A DNA stretch of 64,000 nt from Symbiodinium natans. Its lineage: Eukaryota > Sar > Dinophyceae > Suessiales > Symbiodiniaceae. Under the pieces are notes generated by a model. The model saw only the letters and a program-made list of their open reading frames with translations, was not told the DNA's origin and searched no databases. Shown here in pieces: positions 1 to 12,312 of this stretch. The position numbers and the translations under genes are program-made. The DNA is taken from assembly GCA_905221605.1 (NCBI GenBank), contig CAJNDS010002104.1, forward strand, positions 459,001 through 523,000, given 5' to 3'. Numbering within the stretch: the stretch's first letter is position 1; every line of letters begins with the position of its first letter.

Positions 1-888
1 CTTTCCGACGCACTTGGTCTCTCGAAAAAGGCCACTGTGGCCAAGAAAGAGAGTGAAGAGAGTTCGTGCCAAGAGGCTCCAGCTCACACGGGGTCCCATC
101 CGGCAGCTGGTTCAAAGGGGCGTTGTTCAGGGTCCATCCAGGGAGAGTCGAGCAGGTACCCGAGTACACGCACTTGAACCTGAGCTGTTGCTGACGGAAG
201 CTTTGGGGAACGTTGTAGAGCGTACAAATACCTGCATGTAGGCGCGACCAATGTTTCATCAACTGACAAACTCCTCCTTCTCGCTGCCACGGGGCAAGCA
301 AGGATTATCCTGTCGTGGCCGAATTCTAACGTTCAGCAGTCATGGTCTGGCTTACAGCTGGAGTTCTCACTTTCTGAGGACAAGGTAAAGCCTCTGTGAA
401 AACAGCACAGCAAGATTTGCTTTAACTGGAGGGTTGCAGATGGCTGCCTGCAGCCCACAGAAGTCGCCCCAGGTTGGCTTGTATGCCGAAGCCAGTTGCT
501 CGCATTTGGTGCCGTGAGTGGTGCCTCAGGTCTTCTCTGGCGGAATTCAGACTCAGAGTGCCCGCCCCTACAAGTATGGAGGGGAGAGGATCAAGCCATC
601 CTAATCAGCCGGGTGACCTGCAAAGCAGAATCCGTGATAGCCGTTGCTTTGCATGACCATTGTTCCAGCAGGCCTTGGATTCGGATCTGCTGCTGCATGC
701 TATCACTATCCTGCCCGCAACATGCCGCGTCTGCATGTGTCTGCGAGCCCCTCAATGCTTGAGCATACCTCGTTATCCACAGACTCTTCTTCATTGACGT
801 GCATATCAAGCATTCAGCCCCTGCGGGGAGCGCTGGGCCACAACCAGCTGCCCCAATGGCGTCCCAGCAGCTTGAACATGCCCAATGC
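1..888. other. Stretch with no confident gene
   Basis: One + strand frame is open from the window edge to 177 but shows nothing recognisable. On the - strand, about 430-475 reads as a short stretch ending FCGLQAAICN. It could be a further 3' exon of the metalloprotease gene next to it, but its splice sites could not be fixed. Confidence 0.3.
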
Positions 889-3486
889 TCCGCAGCACTG
901 CGCGTCTTTGCCGTCTGGTGTGCACTGCTTGCCCTTCTCAAGCCTGGTCAGGGCAGTGGCATCACAAAAGGCTTCAGCGAAAGCACCCGCGGAATGATGA
1001 ATGCTTAAAGGCTAAAGTGTCACACCATTGCAAGGTATCACTATAGCATTTTTTCACAACCTCCGACTTGCAGTCTTTGCAATATTTGCAGGACGTCTCC
1101 CCCGGTTTGGCGCATTCGCACTCCTCATCGGCCTGCCAGTGTCACCAGCGGTTGCTTGTTGCACTTACTACATCAGCAGGCAAAGCCAGCGTATACATGT
1201 CCGCAAAGATCACGAGACGAGCGGTCTCTGGGTTTTGTTGAGACAACCCAGTGTCGTACAGCTCGAAAGCTCTGCATGGGGCCTCCTTCAATCCGTTGCC
1301 GCAGCCCGACCACTTTGGCATGCAGTCTCCAGACATGCAGATGCCGTCCTCTAAGCACAGGAGAAAGTCCGACAGTGAATGGATGAATCGGAAATGACTG
1401 TGTGATACTGTGGGCAGCAAACTCTGCTACAACTCAAATCATGGTGAAACCCGCAGGCGTCCCCTTCTTCTGAGAACGTGCAAGGGATCTGGTCGAGCAC
1501 GTGGTTAGCCTCAGGACTTGTAATGAACTTACCGTGACCTGCGCAGCCCTCGTGGTCTTGGGCCGTGACCTTTTAGGTTTAGGGTTTAGAGGGGTTTAGG
1601 GTTTAGTGTTTACACGGTGCTGTCTCTGAGTCTGTGGGTTTAGGGTTTAGGGCTTTTGAAGTTTAGACTTGGCGGTGAACGTGTGCACCCCCCCTCGAAG
1701 CGTCCCCAGCAAACCTCCACATGCGCATGTGTCTGTGGGAGCACAGCATAGAACTGCCAGGCAAGCCCCCCACACACAATCCAGTTCCCGAAGCCCTAAC
1801 CCTTTCTACCCAGAACCCTAAACCCTTTTTAACCCAGGACCCGAAACCCTAAACCCTAAACCTTGAACTTTGCCCGGCTGCGGGCTTTCCGCTAACGAGC
1901 CAGCCATCCATCGTGGCACAGGCACCGGTCTGCGAGTCCTTGCACCTCGCAGACGGTTGAGGCCCTTCGCTCAAAGAGTAGACTGACTTGGTATATCTTG
2001 GACTTGCACTGGTGCCTTGCCGTGCACCACGCATCTTGAATAATGTATTTAAATCTACGACAGTACACACATCTCATTGGTCACAAAAATGTCAGAATCC
2101 GTTCAGGCTCGGACTTGAACTTGCATTGGTTCGCCTCGTTGATACCTCAGCATGCTTATGATTGCTTATGTCTCACTGGGCTCCACCACCTTTTGCTGAA
2201 CTCCGCTTGCTGTCTGAGCTGCCACAAAAATCCCCGACGAAGGAATATGACTGACCTCGATTGCGGGGGGGGGGGGGGGGGGGCAGCTCAGGCACCTCTA
2301 GTCTCCGTAAGGCTCCACAAGGCTCAACCCTAATCCGCAAGAGTACGCCACGGCGAAAGGTCAACAGTCCTTGCCCTTTTCTTATCTAGGAGACAAAAGA
2401 AAGGGGGCCCCTTTAACCCTGCATCTGGGCTGAAACCCTGGCTTCGGGAACTACCCAACCTTAAAGCCTAAACCCTTCATTTTTTGAACCCCAGACTCGG
2501 GCAAGCTTGCTGGGACTCCCTGACTTGCTGAATGCTAAGAAACGGAAGGCGAGATGAGACAAGTCCCTAAACTTTTTTGGCGCCAGGGCTCTCTCAAGTG
2601 CCCCGGTTGCAGACTGTGCGCACATTTCCGTGCCAAAGCCAAAGCCGAAAAGAGCGCCGAAAGGGAACACTACGGCAAACCAGCAAGCGTGACTTTACCA
2701 TGCATTTTTGTTGGGCTTTTGAAAAATAATTAGGCCCTCTAGTACGCCGAGTAGTATAACAACCCAATACCTGTGGATCCCACTGTGGCTGTGCAGTCGC
2801 AACATGAGAACTCTACCACAAACGAGGTGCACTTGCTTGACAGTTTGGGAAGGCAATCACACTACAAAAAAAGATGAGGCACTCGATGACCAAGACCGCC
2901 TTCAACATAGTCAGTCTCTGCAATCCGAATATTGGGGGGCCTTCGTCGATACTGAGATACATGGCCCCAGTGTCCCTGTCCAGCCAAGCCATGCAAAGAA
3001 AGCCCTGAAATGGAAGTACCAGTGAAGTACTCAAGTCGTCTGAAGCCCTAAACCCTAAACCCTAAACCCTTTTGACCCCGCGAGCTCTGCCGGGTTTCAC
3101 AGCAGTCCAAGCAGCCCTCATGAGCACTCGTACAAGGTTCAACATCGTGCCTGGGATCCAAACCCTAAACCCACAACCCTCATTTCGGAAACTACCCAAA
3201 TGAAGAATCGAGCGGCAGCGCGCTGGGATGCACAAGCCAGCCGTGCAGAAGCCATCTTCGACCCCGGGAACCTGCAAAAAGCAAACCGCCCCAGATCCCC
3301 AAAGATGTTATAGACGTATAATATATATATATACATGTATATATCTCTCTACATATTCTTTCTTTAATCATAACTAACCAGTTACATTATGCACTTACTT
3401 GAATGTTACCATGACTACATTACATATACGTCTGTATACACATGTTTTCATTCCATGCGGGACTGAGTCTATACTTATGTGATATG

Positions 3487-3538
<52 letters not shown>

Positions 3539-5759
3539 GTGTATGTACTTTTAATTGGTGTTTAGAAGACTTTGCGACTCCCCTCTGGGTTGCGCCTGGC
3601 AAGCAGTTCCGTGGGGTTTGAACTTGCCCTCACCGGTGCAGCAGGCCCCGCTGGCCACCCCGAGTCCTGAGGACCACAGGGATAGGCCGTTACATTATAG
3701 TATGCGATATTATATTGCATGTATATACTGCAAAATTACGGATGGTATACATAAAAATGTATGACCGTGTATACTATGATGATCTAGCGCTTTTTGCACC
3801 AGGTGTTTTGTAGCATCTGCACTCATACAAGCTTGCGGGCCATGTGGAGGTCCACCATCTACGACCGTCTCAAAAATACCGATGGCGCAGAAAGGTGGCG
3901 CATTCTTCCTTGGCAAGGCTCCAACGGACTTTACTCCCATCCCTTCCGGCGTGCACTCGGCATTGGCATCCAGCAGGCAGTTGTTGCAAAACTTGCAAGA
4001 GGTGACTCCTTGGATTTGGATGCGCGGCCATTGCTAGCAGTGAACTTTAAACCATCAACTGGAGCAGGCCGCAACATGCCCATGTTCCTATTGGTTATTA
4101 TGATTCTTCTGATTATCACTACTATTTGTAATATCTGCTATTATTACTACTTTTACTACTCTGAAGCAAGGGTACGGACGTCTGGCAGAACATGATGCGC
4201 CCTCTGCAAGCTGCCAAGCGACCCGCGTCACATTCACAGTCCTCGTTGTCGGTGAGAATTCGGTTGCCGCACTTGGAGCTGTAGTCCCAGATTGCTTTGC
4301 ACTTGCCGACGACACGGTCGATCGTCTCACAAATTTCCTTCTTTCCTGACAAGGTGCTGGAGAGGGGCCAGATTCGAGGCAGATGGCTGGCTCTGGCAGA
4401 CAGCGAATCATATGCAGCTTAGTCGCGAAACTGCGTGTTGAACTGGAAGACACCGTTCAACGTGCCATCGCCGTAGTCCATGATTCCACCAGTCTTTCCC
4501 TGGCCATACTCAAAAGAATGATGGCCTGCAGGCGAGGGTGCTGCATGATTGTCCCTCGAGTCTTTGTGACGCACTTCGAACAGTAGCTCGCTGCGATTTT
4601 ACTCCGATCCCTGTCCCGTTGAACCAAGTCCAAGTCTTGCGCTTGCAGAGTCAGCGATTGGCAGGAGAATACACCTGACGACAGCCTCCGAAGTTGTGCC
4701 CAACTTCATGAGCGAAGGTCTTCCAGGTGCGCTCGGAGTACCAGACGACCCCGACATTCCTGTAGGGAAACACGTCTTCATGCACACCAGGGCTTCATGA
4801 CATTTTACGTAGCACTGTGTTGGTCATAGGGTCCATGCACTGAGGCAGGCACGGCCAGGATCCCCAACTCCTGAGTCCAGCAAAGCACCACACGCCACCG
4901 TATCGAAATCGGCTAAGTTTCAGGACTGCAGTGACCGGGAACGGCTGCACCAGCTAGGCAAGCCGCTTGTGCATCATGCATATTGTGCCGACATAGGCCA
5001 GGCCGATGGTGCCTCCTTGGGCGATGTCGAAGCAGTCCTGGGCCGCTGTTTCTCAACTTTGCACTGGCAAGGGAACCCGAAGGCTGCTTCATCCCGGCTC
5101 TTGTCTTCCAAGCTGCATCGAGTAGCGTCCAGAGGCCTCATGTGCCATCGCGAGACGAAGGCAGCCAAATGCCACACAAATGACACAGTGCCCATTCCTG
5201 CCCGGTCTTGCCATCTCATCTACACGCGATCTTACCACACCCTAAAACCCTAAACCCTCCCCAAGCACTAAACCCTAAACCCTACTGGTCCCTGAGGGAG
5301 GGGCCATGTGCTCTTGGAGGGTCCCAAAGCTTGAACTTATCCAGCTGCTGGCTGATGGTCAAGCTGCACTGGGGTCCTCTTTTTTGCTCGAGGCAAGCAA
5401 GGTTATGTGGGGTCAAGGCAGTCGTTGCAGTTCTTGAGTCGTTCCAGTGCTGACAACCGCGAATTCTGCGACAAGATTTGCAAAAAAAAGGCTGACTCTT
5501 GAGATGTTCAGTGCTCTACAAGGAGGCAGTGACTATGAAGCATGCAGAAGACAGACTGCCAAACTCTTGCTGATTGCGCGTCGCGCAAGGCTCCTGCATC
5601 CCAGGGCTCAGCCCCATGATGAGTCTTTTGCCTGGGCATGTGGCATCCTGTGAATCTCCAATCAGCTCTAAGCATGTGAGGGCCGGACAGGTGGAGGTCC
5701 TTGCACACCAGCACAAAGTTCATCTGCGGCTTGTAGATCAAGTTGGCTTCGGTGAACAA
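889..5759 (-). CDS. Reprolysin/ADAM-type zinc metalloprotease, multi-exon, with two disintegrin-like modules
   Basis: Predicted secreted or membrane-anchored zinc endopeptidase of the M12B type. Exons read 5' to 3': about 5680-5759 (FTEANLIYKPQMN), 4970-5037 (GTIGLAYVGTIC), 4686-4760 (ends TFAHEVGHNFG), 4427-4525 (opens GHHSFEYGQG, then Met-turn GGIMDYG), 4223-4345 (KKEICETIDRVV, then NEDCECD), 3935-4005 (TSCKFCNNC, ECTPEG), 3196-3271 (EDGFCTAGLCIPARC), 1248-1350 (DGICMSGDCMPKWSG), 1068-1132 (DEECECAKPGETSCKYC) and 889-943 (KGKQCTPDGKDAQCC). Joining 4686 to 4525 gives a complete HExxHxxGxxH, so the zinc ligands and catalytic Glu are intact. The Cys pattern CEC..TSCK.C..C..CTP occurs twice, giving two disintegrin-like modules with Cys-rich pieces after them. 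Introns after 4686 and 4427 start with GC. The signal peptide, prodomain and 3' end are not located. Two adjacent genes instead of one cannot be excluded for the second module. Confidence 0.8.
1571..1668 (+). repeat. Short degenerate TTTAGGG arrays (two blocks)
   Basis: Blocks at 1571-1612 and 1637-1668 lie in the long stretch 1351-3195 between two exons of the metalloprotease gene. Apart from repeats, that stretch shows no recognisable exon. Confidence 0.85.
1794..1862 (-). repeat. Degenerate CCCTAAA array
   Basis: Telomere-like motifs in C-strand orientation, several with extra T or A. It lies inside the same presumed metalloprotease intron, facing the block at 1571-1668. Confidence 0.8.
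2264..2283 (+). repeat. Poly-G tract
   Basis: Uninterrupted run of about 20 G. Such runs recur at 20960, 21211, 37410 and 42819. Confidence 0.9.
3047..3070 (-). repeat. CCCTAAA array
   Basis: Three to four perfect units just 5' (lower coordinate) of the Cys-rich exon at 3196-3271. Confidence 0.9.
3490..3540. repeat. (CA)n then (TA)n microsatellite
   Basis: About 14 CA units run into about 10 TA units. The microsatellite lies between metalloprotease exons. Confidence 0.95.
5240..5283 (-). repeat. CCCTAAA array
   Basis: Two short blocks between the exons at 4970-5037 and 5680-5759 of the metalloprotease, so probably intronic. Confidence 0.85.
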
Positions 5760-6167
5760 CTTGGCAGCAGTGCTTTCGTGACAAGATCCTTCCCTCTGCC
5801 ATGCGCCATGCCCTATGGAAAGGCCCCATCACACATGCCAGCTCAAGACGCAGCACCCTGAATGACATGAATTTCATGGCATGTCTTGGACCCTAGGAGT
5901 TCTTGCCTGATGAGCATGCAATGTGCCAGCTTTTCAGAACAAGACACCAAGATGATATAGTCGACCGCCTCATCCTGCGTCAGCACTGGAACCAGCAATG
6001 CTGAAGCAACCACAGCAACAGCAACATAACCCAGAACCTCACACCCAGTGTGGTGCGAGGCCACTGTGGCAACGGCATGGAGATGGGTCGCAGGGTATGT
6101 CGTGCTTCCGGGCAACACAGAAATCCATAACTCCTTGACACTTGGAGCATCTTGCAGCTTAAGGCGC

Positions 6168-6270
6168 CTCGTTGGCAAAGCGCGAATAGAGCTTCGAGCC
6201 GATCACGATACCATGCCCCAGAGCTTTCGTCTGGTCATCACCCGTGTAGCACTCCTTCCAGTGCAAACAG
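6168..6270 (-). CDS. Candidate internal exon, unassigned
   Basis: Between an acceptor ending TTTAG and a GC donor (GAG|GCGCCT) the frame reads ECYTGDDQTKALGHGIVIG and continues to NEA. It sits upstream of the metalloprotease catalytic exons and could be part of that gene's N-terminal region or the last exon of a neighbour. The family is not recognised. Confidence 0.35.
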
Positions 6271-6766
6271 CTAAATGTCTTGTGACAAAAGCGCCTAGCG
6301 CCTACTGTTGCTCATGACTTGTAGCAGGCCGGTGATGGTGCAGGTCAAGGAGGGCTTGGTTGGTGCCCCGACTCTCTCTGGGGATGCTCTCTAGGCTGGT
6401 AGAACCCAAAGCTCTTGAGATCCTGGCGGGCTCTTTGCATCTACGTCGTCCGGGATCTGTATTCGGTGGGAGCACGTCACAGCGCCGGAGGGAACCCGAA
6501 AAAAGTGTGAAGGTCGTCGCGTTCGCGCCTCGGACCCTTCTCCCTCCAGTCCCATGCACACGCTACTCGTGAAGGCATCACTGTCTCGCTCCATGCAGTA
6601 CGAAACTGCTGGTGGTTTTGGGTCGGAGAAAATCGGCCTACATTTAAATCGGATACTGGCAAATGACAAGCCGCGCAGACCCTCTTCTGGGAGGTACAGC
6701 GCCTGCCTTTGACGTGATCTTTGACATGACATCGGCCGCTTACAAGAGCAGAGAAAGGCCAACTCA

Positions 6767-6906
6767 AAACCCTCAACCCTGAACCCTAAATCCTAAACCA
6801 CCCTACACCGCAAACCCTAAACCCTAAACCCTAAACCCTAAACCCTAAACCCTAAACCCTAAACCCTGAACCCTGAACCCTGAACCCTGAACCCTGAACC
6901 CTAACT
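6767..6906 (-). repeat. CCCTAAA array grading into CCCTGAA
   Basis: About 18 units. The distal five or six carry the variant CCCTGAA in a homogeneous run, which suggests local unit-by-unit amplification. Translation of this stretch gives the repeated peptide GFRVQGS, which is not a real protein. Confidence 0.95.
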
Positions 6907-6913
6907 CCGAAAC

Positions 6914-7933
6914 CCCAAGAATCCCATGTCTGCAGGCCTTCCACCTCTTTGGCAGAGGCTGCGTCGCATTCGTGGAAAGGAGAGAGGTCGCCTCTGAGCA
7001 ATTCTTCCCCAGGTTCTTGAAGCGGTGCTCCACCGACATATGCACACATACCATACTCGATCATATTGTACGCATATGATGTGTGTGCCAAGACATGCAG
7101 ATGCGTATGCACATGTGTCCTATGCGACGGACAGATCATTCAGGCCTGCTTGAGGTAGTCTTTCTCCAATCTCCCGGTTTTGACGGTCAGCAGCGAGCCA
7201 TTTCGGGGTAGTTCCAGGTCCTCGGCACTGAACGCTTCCCCCTTGTCATCTTGCCTTTTGAGCAAACTCTAAGCCAGCCCTCTGCCTGCAATCATGGCAC
7301 AAAGAAGGTATCGCCACGTCGAATGAGGCCCTTCAAGGAAGACCCGACACTGGTCAAGGCCGCACCTGGCCCTTCCTGGGAAGAGGCATGCAGATTATGC
7401 AGATTGGGGGTGGAGCAATGGCCACGGGCATGCTCAAAACGCGTAGCTGTACCAAATTAAGTAGTCAGGACTACTTGGCTTGGCAAGGACACATGGGCGT
7501 AGCTAGCAGGAAGGATCGCCGTGGTAGGAAGATGGATTGCAACACTGCTTCGCTCATGTGCAAGGTGCAGTACGCTTACTTTCCAATGATGCCGAGATGG
7601 ACTCGAGTTTCGTGGGAACCTATGGCATACAGGTCATGCTTCAAAACAGGAGTAACGCAGCATCAGAAGTCGAAGAAGCAGCATACGCGGCAATCACTAC
7701 AGGACTGGGCTAGAAAGGATATGCTGGGGGTGCTGCAGGGTGCTGCACAAAGAGACTCCGAGCGTCGAAAATGGAGCGCTCCCTCACCAATGGATACGTA
7801 TGATAACCTCGGGCATTCAAAAGCTTGTTTACGGCGTGAGCGACACACTTGCTCGCGGGCCGTAGACCAGTCTTGTCAAGGCAGGCAAATCACCGTGGTC
7901 GTCGGCGGCGCTGATCTTGACATCTCGAGCCAT
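6914..7933 (-). CDS. Exon chain of an unrecognised gene
   Basis: Three - strand segments look coding and have usable splice sites. 7849-7933 reads MARDVKISAADDHGDLP to a donor GCAA|GTGTGT. 7146-7242 reads SAEDLELPRNGSLL and LEKDYLKQ to a GC donor. 6914-7015 reads EELLRGDLSPFHEC and KEVEGLQTWDSW to GTTTCG. ATG at 7931-7933 is a possible start. Acidic and Leu-rich; no family is recognised. The + strand frame across 7388-7990 is also open but was judged a shadow. Confidence 0.35.
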
Positions 7934-8118
7934 TGGCGAGGGGCCCTTCCTTCAGAGCAGAGCATGAAGCCCCCAATTTTGGGACCATGATGGCACAACT
8001 TAAGGTTCACGAGGACTGCCAGGATTCTTCATCGTCACATCCACGCCGTGCCCGAAAGCTTTGAAGCGAAGCCTGCGAATCAGCTGAAAACAATCATCAG
8101 CTCCCTCCGAAGCCACCT

Positions 8119-8231
8119 GGGGATTGCCAAAAATAGGGGCTACCCTTTTAGGGGGGGCGGGGTCCCCTTAAGGGGATTCTATTCTGTTTGGGGTCTAAAC
8201 GGGGTACCCCTTATCATTTCGGAAACCCCCC
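8119..8231. mobile_element. MITE-like element, family B
   Basis: About 110 bp with imperfect terminal inverted repeats of the form GGGGTTTCCGAAA..TAAGGGGTACC. The right end reads GGTACCCC..TTTCGGAAACCCCC. The same ends recur at 12313, 28829 and 45641. Confidence 0.55.
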
Positions 8232-8283
8232 TCCTCATGCCACGGACTTCTCAGCCCCTTCACCATGTGGGCACTCTCGCCAC

Positions 8284-8383
8284 TTTAGGGTTTTTATTTA
8301 AGGGTTTAGGGTTTAGGGTTTAGGGTTTTTATTCAAGGGTTTAGGGTTTAGGGTTTAGGGTTTTTATTTAAGGGTTTAGGGCG
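8284..8383 (+). repeat. TTTAGGG array with TTTTTATTTAAGGG spacer units
   Basis: Groups of three TTTAGGG units alternate with a spacer of T-run plus ATTTAAGGG. This makes a higher-order repeat of about 42 bp, seen twice. Confidence 0.85.
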
Positions 8384-8640
8384 CTCTGATCCCAAACCCT
8401 TTTTCAACCCAGACTGGACTGCTCTTTTTCCTGCGAAGCGGGCCTGCACCTCAAGCGCAACCCGCAAAATCTTGCAGCCAAGCGACATGCTTGCCACTCG
8501 CTTTGAAGGAACCCTAAACAACCCGTTTTGCCTTAACCCCTGAACCCCTAAATCCTATCGTCCGCGGGACCCCTTGCATAACCCCTTTTGCAGCCTCGTA
8601 ACGACTGCCAAGTACTACCCCTAAGCCCCTGGACCCTTTT

Positions 8641-8758
8641 CCCCTAAACCCTAAACCTTAAACCCTAAACCCTAAACCCTGTTGAGCAACGGACTTTGGA
8701 GCCCTAAACCCTAAACCCTAAACCCTAAACCCTAAACCCTAAACCCTAAACGACTAAA
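8641..8758 (-). repeat. CCCTAAA arrays
   Basis: Two blocks (8641-8681, 8702-8752) separated by a short unique sequence, inverted relative to 8284-8383 and 8893-8930. Confidence 0.9.
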
Positions 8759-8892
8759 CCCTTATACCCTAAACCCCTAAACTCCTAAACCCCAAAGTCC
8801 CTCAACCCCTTTTGTGGACCTCAAGGTTGACGTGCGCGCATCGCCCACGTGCTGCTGGCCTGGGCACGAAGCAGGCCGAACTTTCTCGAACT

Positions 8893-8930
8893 TTTAGGGT
8901 TTAGGGTTTAGGGTTTAGGGTTTAGGGTTT
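8893..8930 (+). repeat. TTTAGGG array
   Basis: Five to six perfect units. The stretch 7990-9260 holds only telomere-motif blocks and the MITE-like element. Confidence 0.9.
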
Positions 8931-9261
8931 CGGACAGACTCCTGGGTTTCTGGTGGGGTTTTTAGAGTGCGTATATGAAAGAGTGTCTATTTTCTTCAGA
9001 AGGGTTTCTCAAGTGCTAGGAAGAAAAAGTGCAAATGTATTTCATGTTTTTTTTTCGAAAAAGCGCCTTCAACTTCGTGGGTTGTGCATAGACATAGACC
9101 TCTATAGATCTGCAGCTGCCTGCTCTGGCTAGCAAGATCCGAGGTCAGCCTCTTGAAGCAGTCGAACACACCAGACTACACGGGGAAGCACATAAGACAC
9201 AATCATAAAAAATCGTATCAGCACATGATACGAAGAAACGAACATGAAGCCAACGACTCAG

Positions 9262-9359
9262 CGTCTTTTGGTCAAGCCGCTCAGCGTTTGCAACAGGCTC
9301 GGGTGCGAGTGGAACAGCTCCTTGCCATCGTCATCGACCAGAGAGTACTGGACGGACAC
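9262..9359 (-). CDS. Candidate internal exon, unassigned
   Basis: After an acceptor (ACTCAG|GTG) the frame reads VSVQYSLVDDDGKELFHSH and then LLQTLSGL, up to a GC donor near 9270. The opening resembles FKBP-type beta strands, but that is only a resemblance. The opposite strand is also open here. Confidence 0.3.
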
Positions 9360-9739
9360 CTGAGTATGGACATCGGCGCGTGCCTAGCGGCTGAGCACTA
9401 CTGAAAAAACATCGATGGGCAACAACCGTGCAAATTGGCTGCCGGATCAAAAAAAAACAAAAAAAGGATCAAAAAAAACTACGCAGCTCAGAGTACTAAA
9501 ACTCGATTTTTGGTACGTTTTCGGAACCCGATCGAGGATCGAGGCGCTAAACCTCGAGTTTTGGAAAGGTTTTCCGGGCACGATTGACGACCCTCCCTCT
9601 CACACGAAACGCATCTCGAGGCGCCAAAACTCGAGTTTTGGGACGTTTTCGGAGCACGATCGACAACCCCCTCACACGAAACGCATCTCGAGGCGCTTAA
9701 ACTCGAGTTTTGGTACGTTGCTCGCGACGCGATCGACCA

Positions 9740-10290
9740 GTATATTCTGCATCTCTATATTTATTTCTTTATATTCATGTTAATCTTAATATTAATCTTA
9801 ATAGTAATATTAATAATAATATTACTGTAAATATTACTATTAATATTAATATTAATTTTAAAATTCATATGAACATTGTATTCATATTAATATTAACATA
9901 ACATATCATGTACTATATAATACAATATGTTATATTATCAAGGAATATATAATATTTTAACAAATATTTAAACATATGATGTAAGATACATTATGAATAA
10001 TATAATACAATAACATAGAATATAATACACTATAATAAATTTAATATATAATTTATGATATAATATCACATAATATAAAACTATTTCATTTTAATACATA
10101 ACATATAATAATATTTAGTCTGTCTAATATTATCTAACATATATATTATAATATAGATATATATATATATATATATATATAGATATAATACATGACATTT
10201 AATATCTAAGACCTAATTTAAGATATATAATGCATAGTAATGGTAGTATATCATAAATAACATATAAAATATAGTATACAATATATAATA
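9740..10290. other. Extremely AT-rich spacer
   Basis: Almost only A and T, with TAATAT-type motifs and a (TA)n run near 10160-10185. It lies inside the inverted-repeat element and has no coding signal. Confidence 0.85.
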
Positions 10291-10291
10291 T

Positions 10292-10657
<366 letters not shown>

Positions 10658-10667
10658 AGACCCCCAG

Positions 10668-10960
10668 TTGCAAACACAATGCTCGCATCATGGGTCTCGA
10701 AAAGACGTATGCTTTGAAGCAAGCTTGCGCGATTTGAAAAAGCGGGGTCTGGGGGGGGGGCGCAGCCCCCCCCCGCCCCCCAACACGCAAACACAATGCT
10801 CGCGTCATTAGTTTCGAAAAAAGACGCTTATTTTTCGAAGCAAGCTTGCGCGACTTAAAAAGCGGGGGGGTTGGGGGGGGGGCAGCCCCCCCCATTTGCA
10901 AACACAATCCTCGCATCATGGCTTTCGACACACGCGTATGCGTCGAAGCAAGCGGTTGCG
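10668..10960. repeat. Three tandem units of about 110 bp
   Basis: Each unit reads CAAACACAATGCTCGC.TCAT, then TTTCGA, GAAGCAAGCTTGCG and AAAAAGCGGGG, followed by a G-run/C-run hairpin. Copies begin near 10668, 10797 and 10899. Confidence 0.85.
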
Positions 10961-10967
10961 ACTTAAA

Positions 10968-11062
10968 AAAGAAGCCAAGAAGCCAAGAAGCCAAAAAGCT
11001 AAAAGCCGAGGAGAGCCAGGAAGCCAAGAAGCCAAGAAGGCAACAAGCCAAGAAGGCGGGAA
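10968..11062 (+). repeat. AAGAAGCCA minisatellite
   Basis: About ten units of 9 bp with point variants, just inside the right inverted repeat of the 9446-11296 element. Confidence 0.9.
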
Positions 11063-11875
11063 GCCAAGAGTTCCACTCGGAAAACGTGCCAAAACTCAGG
11101 GCCCTAGCGCCTCGAGATGCGTGTCGTGTGAGAGGGTCGTCCATCGTGCTCTGAGAACGTACCAAAACTCGAGTTTTTGCGCCTCGAGACGCGTTTCGTG
11201 TGAGAGGGTCGTCGATCGCGGCCTTATTCTTTTTTGATACTTTTTTATTTTCTTTTTGATCCTTTTGTATTTTCTTTTTGATCCTTTTCTATTTTTTTTC
11301 TGATCCCTATCCCGTGCAAACTCGGCTCAGTATGCCCGAACCATTAGCCTGGCTCCTGCCTGCGACTCCACCAAGTCACGGTCTCCAGCTCCGCTGCTGG
11401 ATTGGTGGTACCAGCCAGATCACTCTCAGACATCGGGTGGTCGAGACCCGGCCTTGGTCCAGTACATAGCATGAACTACCATTGTACATTCGTCAAATCT
11501 CAAGAAGTTGAATACTACGTCTCATGATATGCGGTGAGCTTCAAGCAATATCTGGAAGAAATTCACCGGGGGGCCTCAACCATGGCATCTGCAAGATCCC
11601 TTAGGCTGTGTTGAGGCAGGCGGCCCAACAGCCTTTGTCTGAATCAGGTCCTGCACGTCGCTTTCCTGGGCGTGCATGCGCGGAGGCGGGCGGACTCCCT
11701 GTTGATGCTACCATACTACTACCTGCCGTCGCTTGAAACTGCTGAAGTTCGAGGTTCTGAAAGCACATGAGTCAAGGGTTTTGAGGTCGCTGCCGGAAGC
11801 TCTCATGAAAAAAGCTTCGGGCCAGGAACCCCCCGAGCCACTAAACGGGCCCGAAGCCCGTGCAACAAGCAGTCC

Positions 11876-11930
11876 TAGGGTTTAGGGTTTAGGGTTTAGG
11901 GTTTAGGGTTTAGGGTTTAGGGTTTAGGGA
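11876..11930 (+). repeat. TTTAGGG array
   Basis: Eight perfect units. No gene was recognised in 11297-13340. Confidence 0.95.
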
Positions 11931-12030
11931 TCTTGGACCGAGTTGCACACTGCTCTCCTTGGGAGCGCTTGCTCGCGGTCACGACCGCGGCCAGGAGCGC
12001 AGCAATTGTGCCGAAGCCACAGAGCCTGTG

Positions 12031-12103
12031 GGTTTAGGGTTTAGGGTTTAGGGTTTAGGGTTTAGGGTTTAGGGTTTAGGGTTTAGGGTTTAGGGTTTAG
12101 GGT
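12031..12103 (+). repeat. TTTAGGG array
   Basis: Ten perfect units, 100 bp beyond the previous array and in the same orientation. Confidence 0.95.
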
Positions 12104-12312
12104 CGCGGTGCAGTTCATGGGTTTTAAATGTGGCGTTTGCGCTCAGCCGAGCTCGCGCACAAGTAAAGGCATACTAAGCAGTGCAGCCCAGCTGATGCCG
12201 GAAAAGCGCGAACACGTGTGGCGAGGCATCAAGAAAACGAGCACTGCAAAGTCCGAGAGGATTTTTTGGCATGGGCAAGGGCCCCCCAGCAACCAAAACC
12301 ACTCAGCCATCT

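Noticed and set aside
6845-7139. GFRVQGS-repeat peptides as a protein domain
   Set aside because: They are the translation of telomere-motif arrays and appear wherever an array is in frame.
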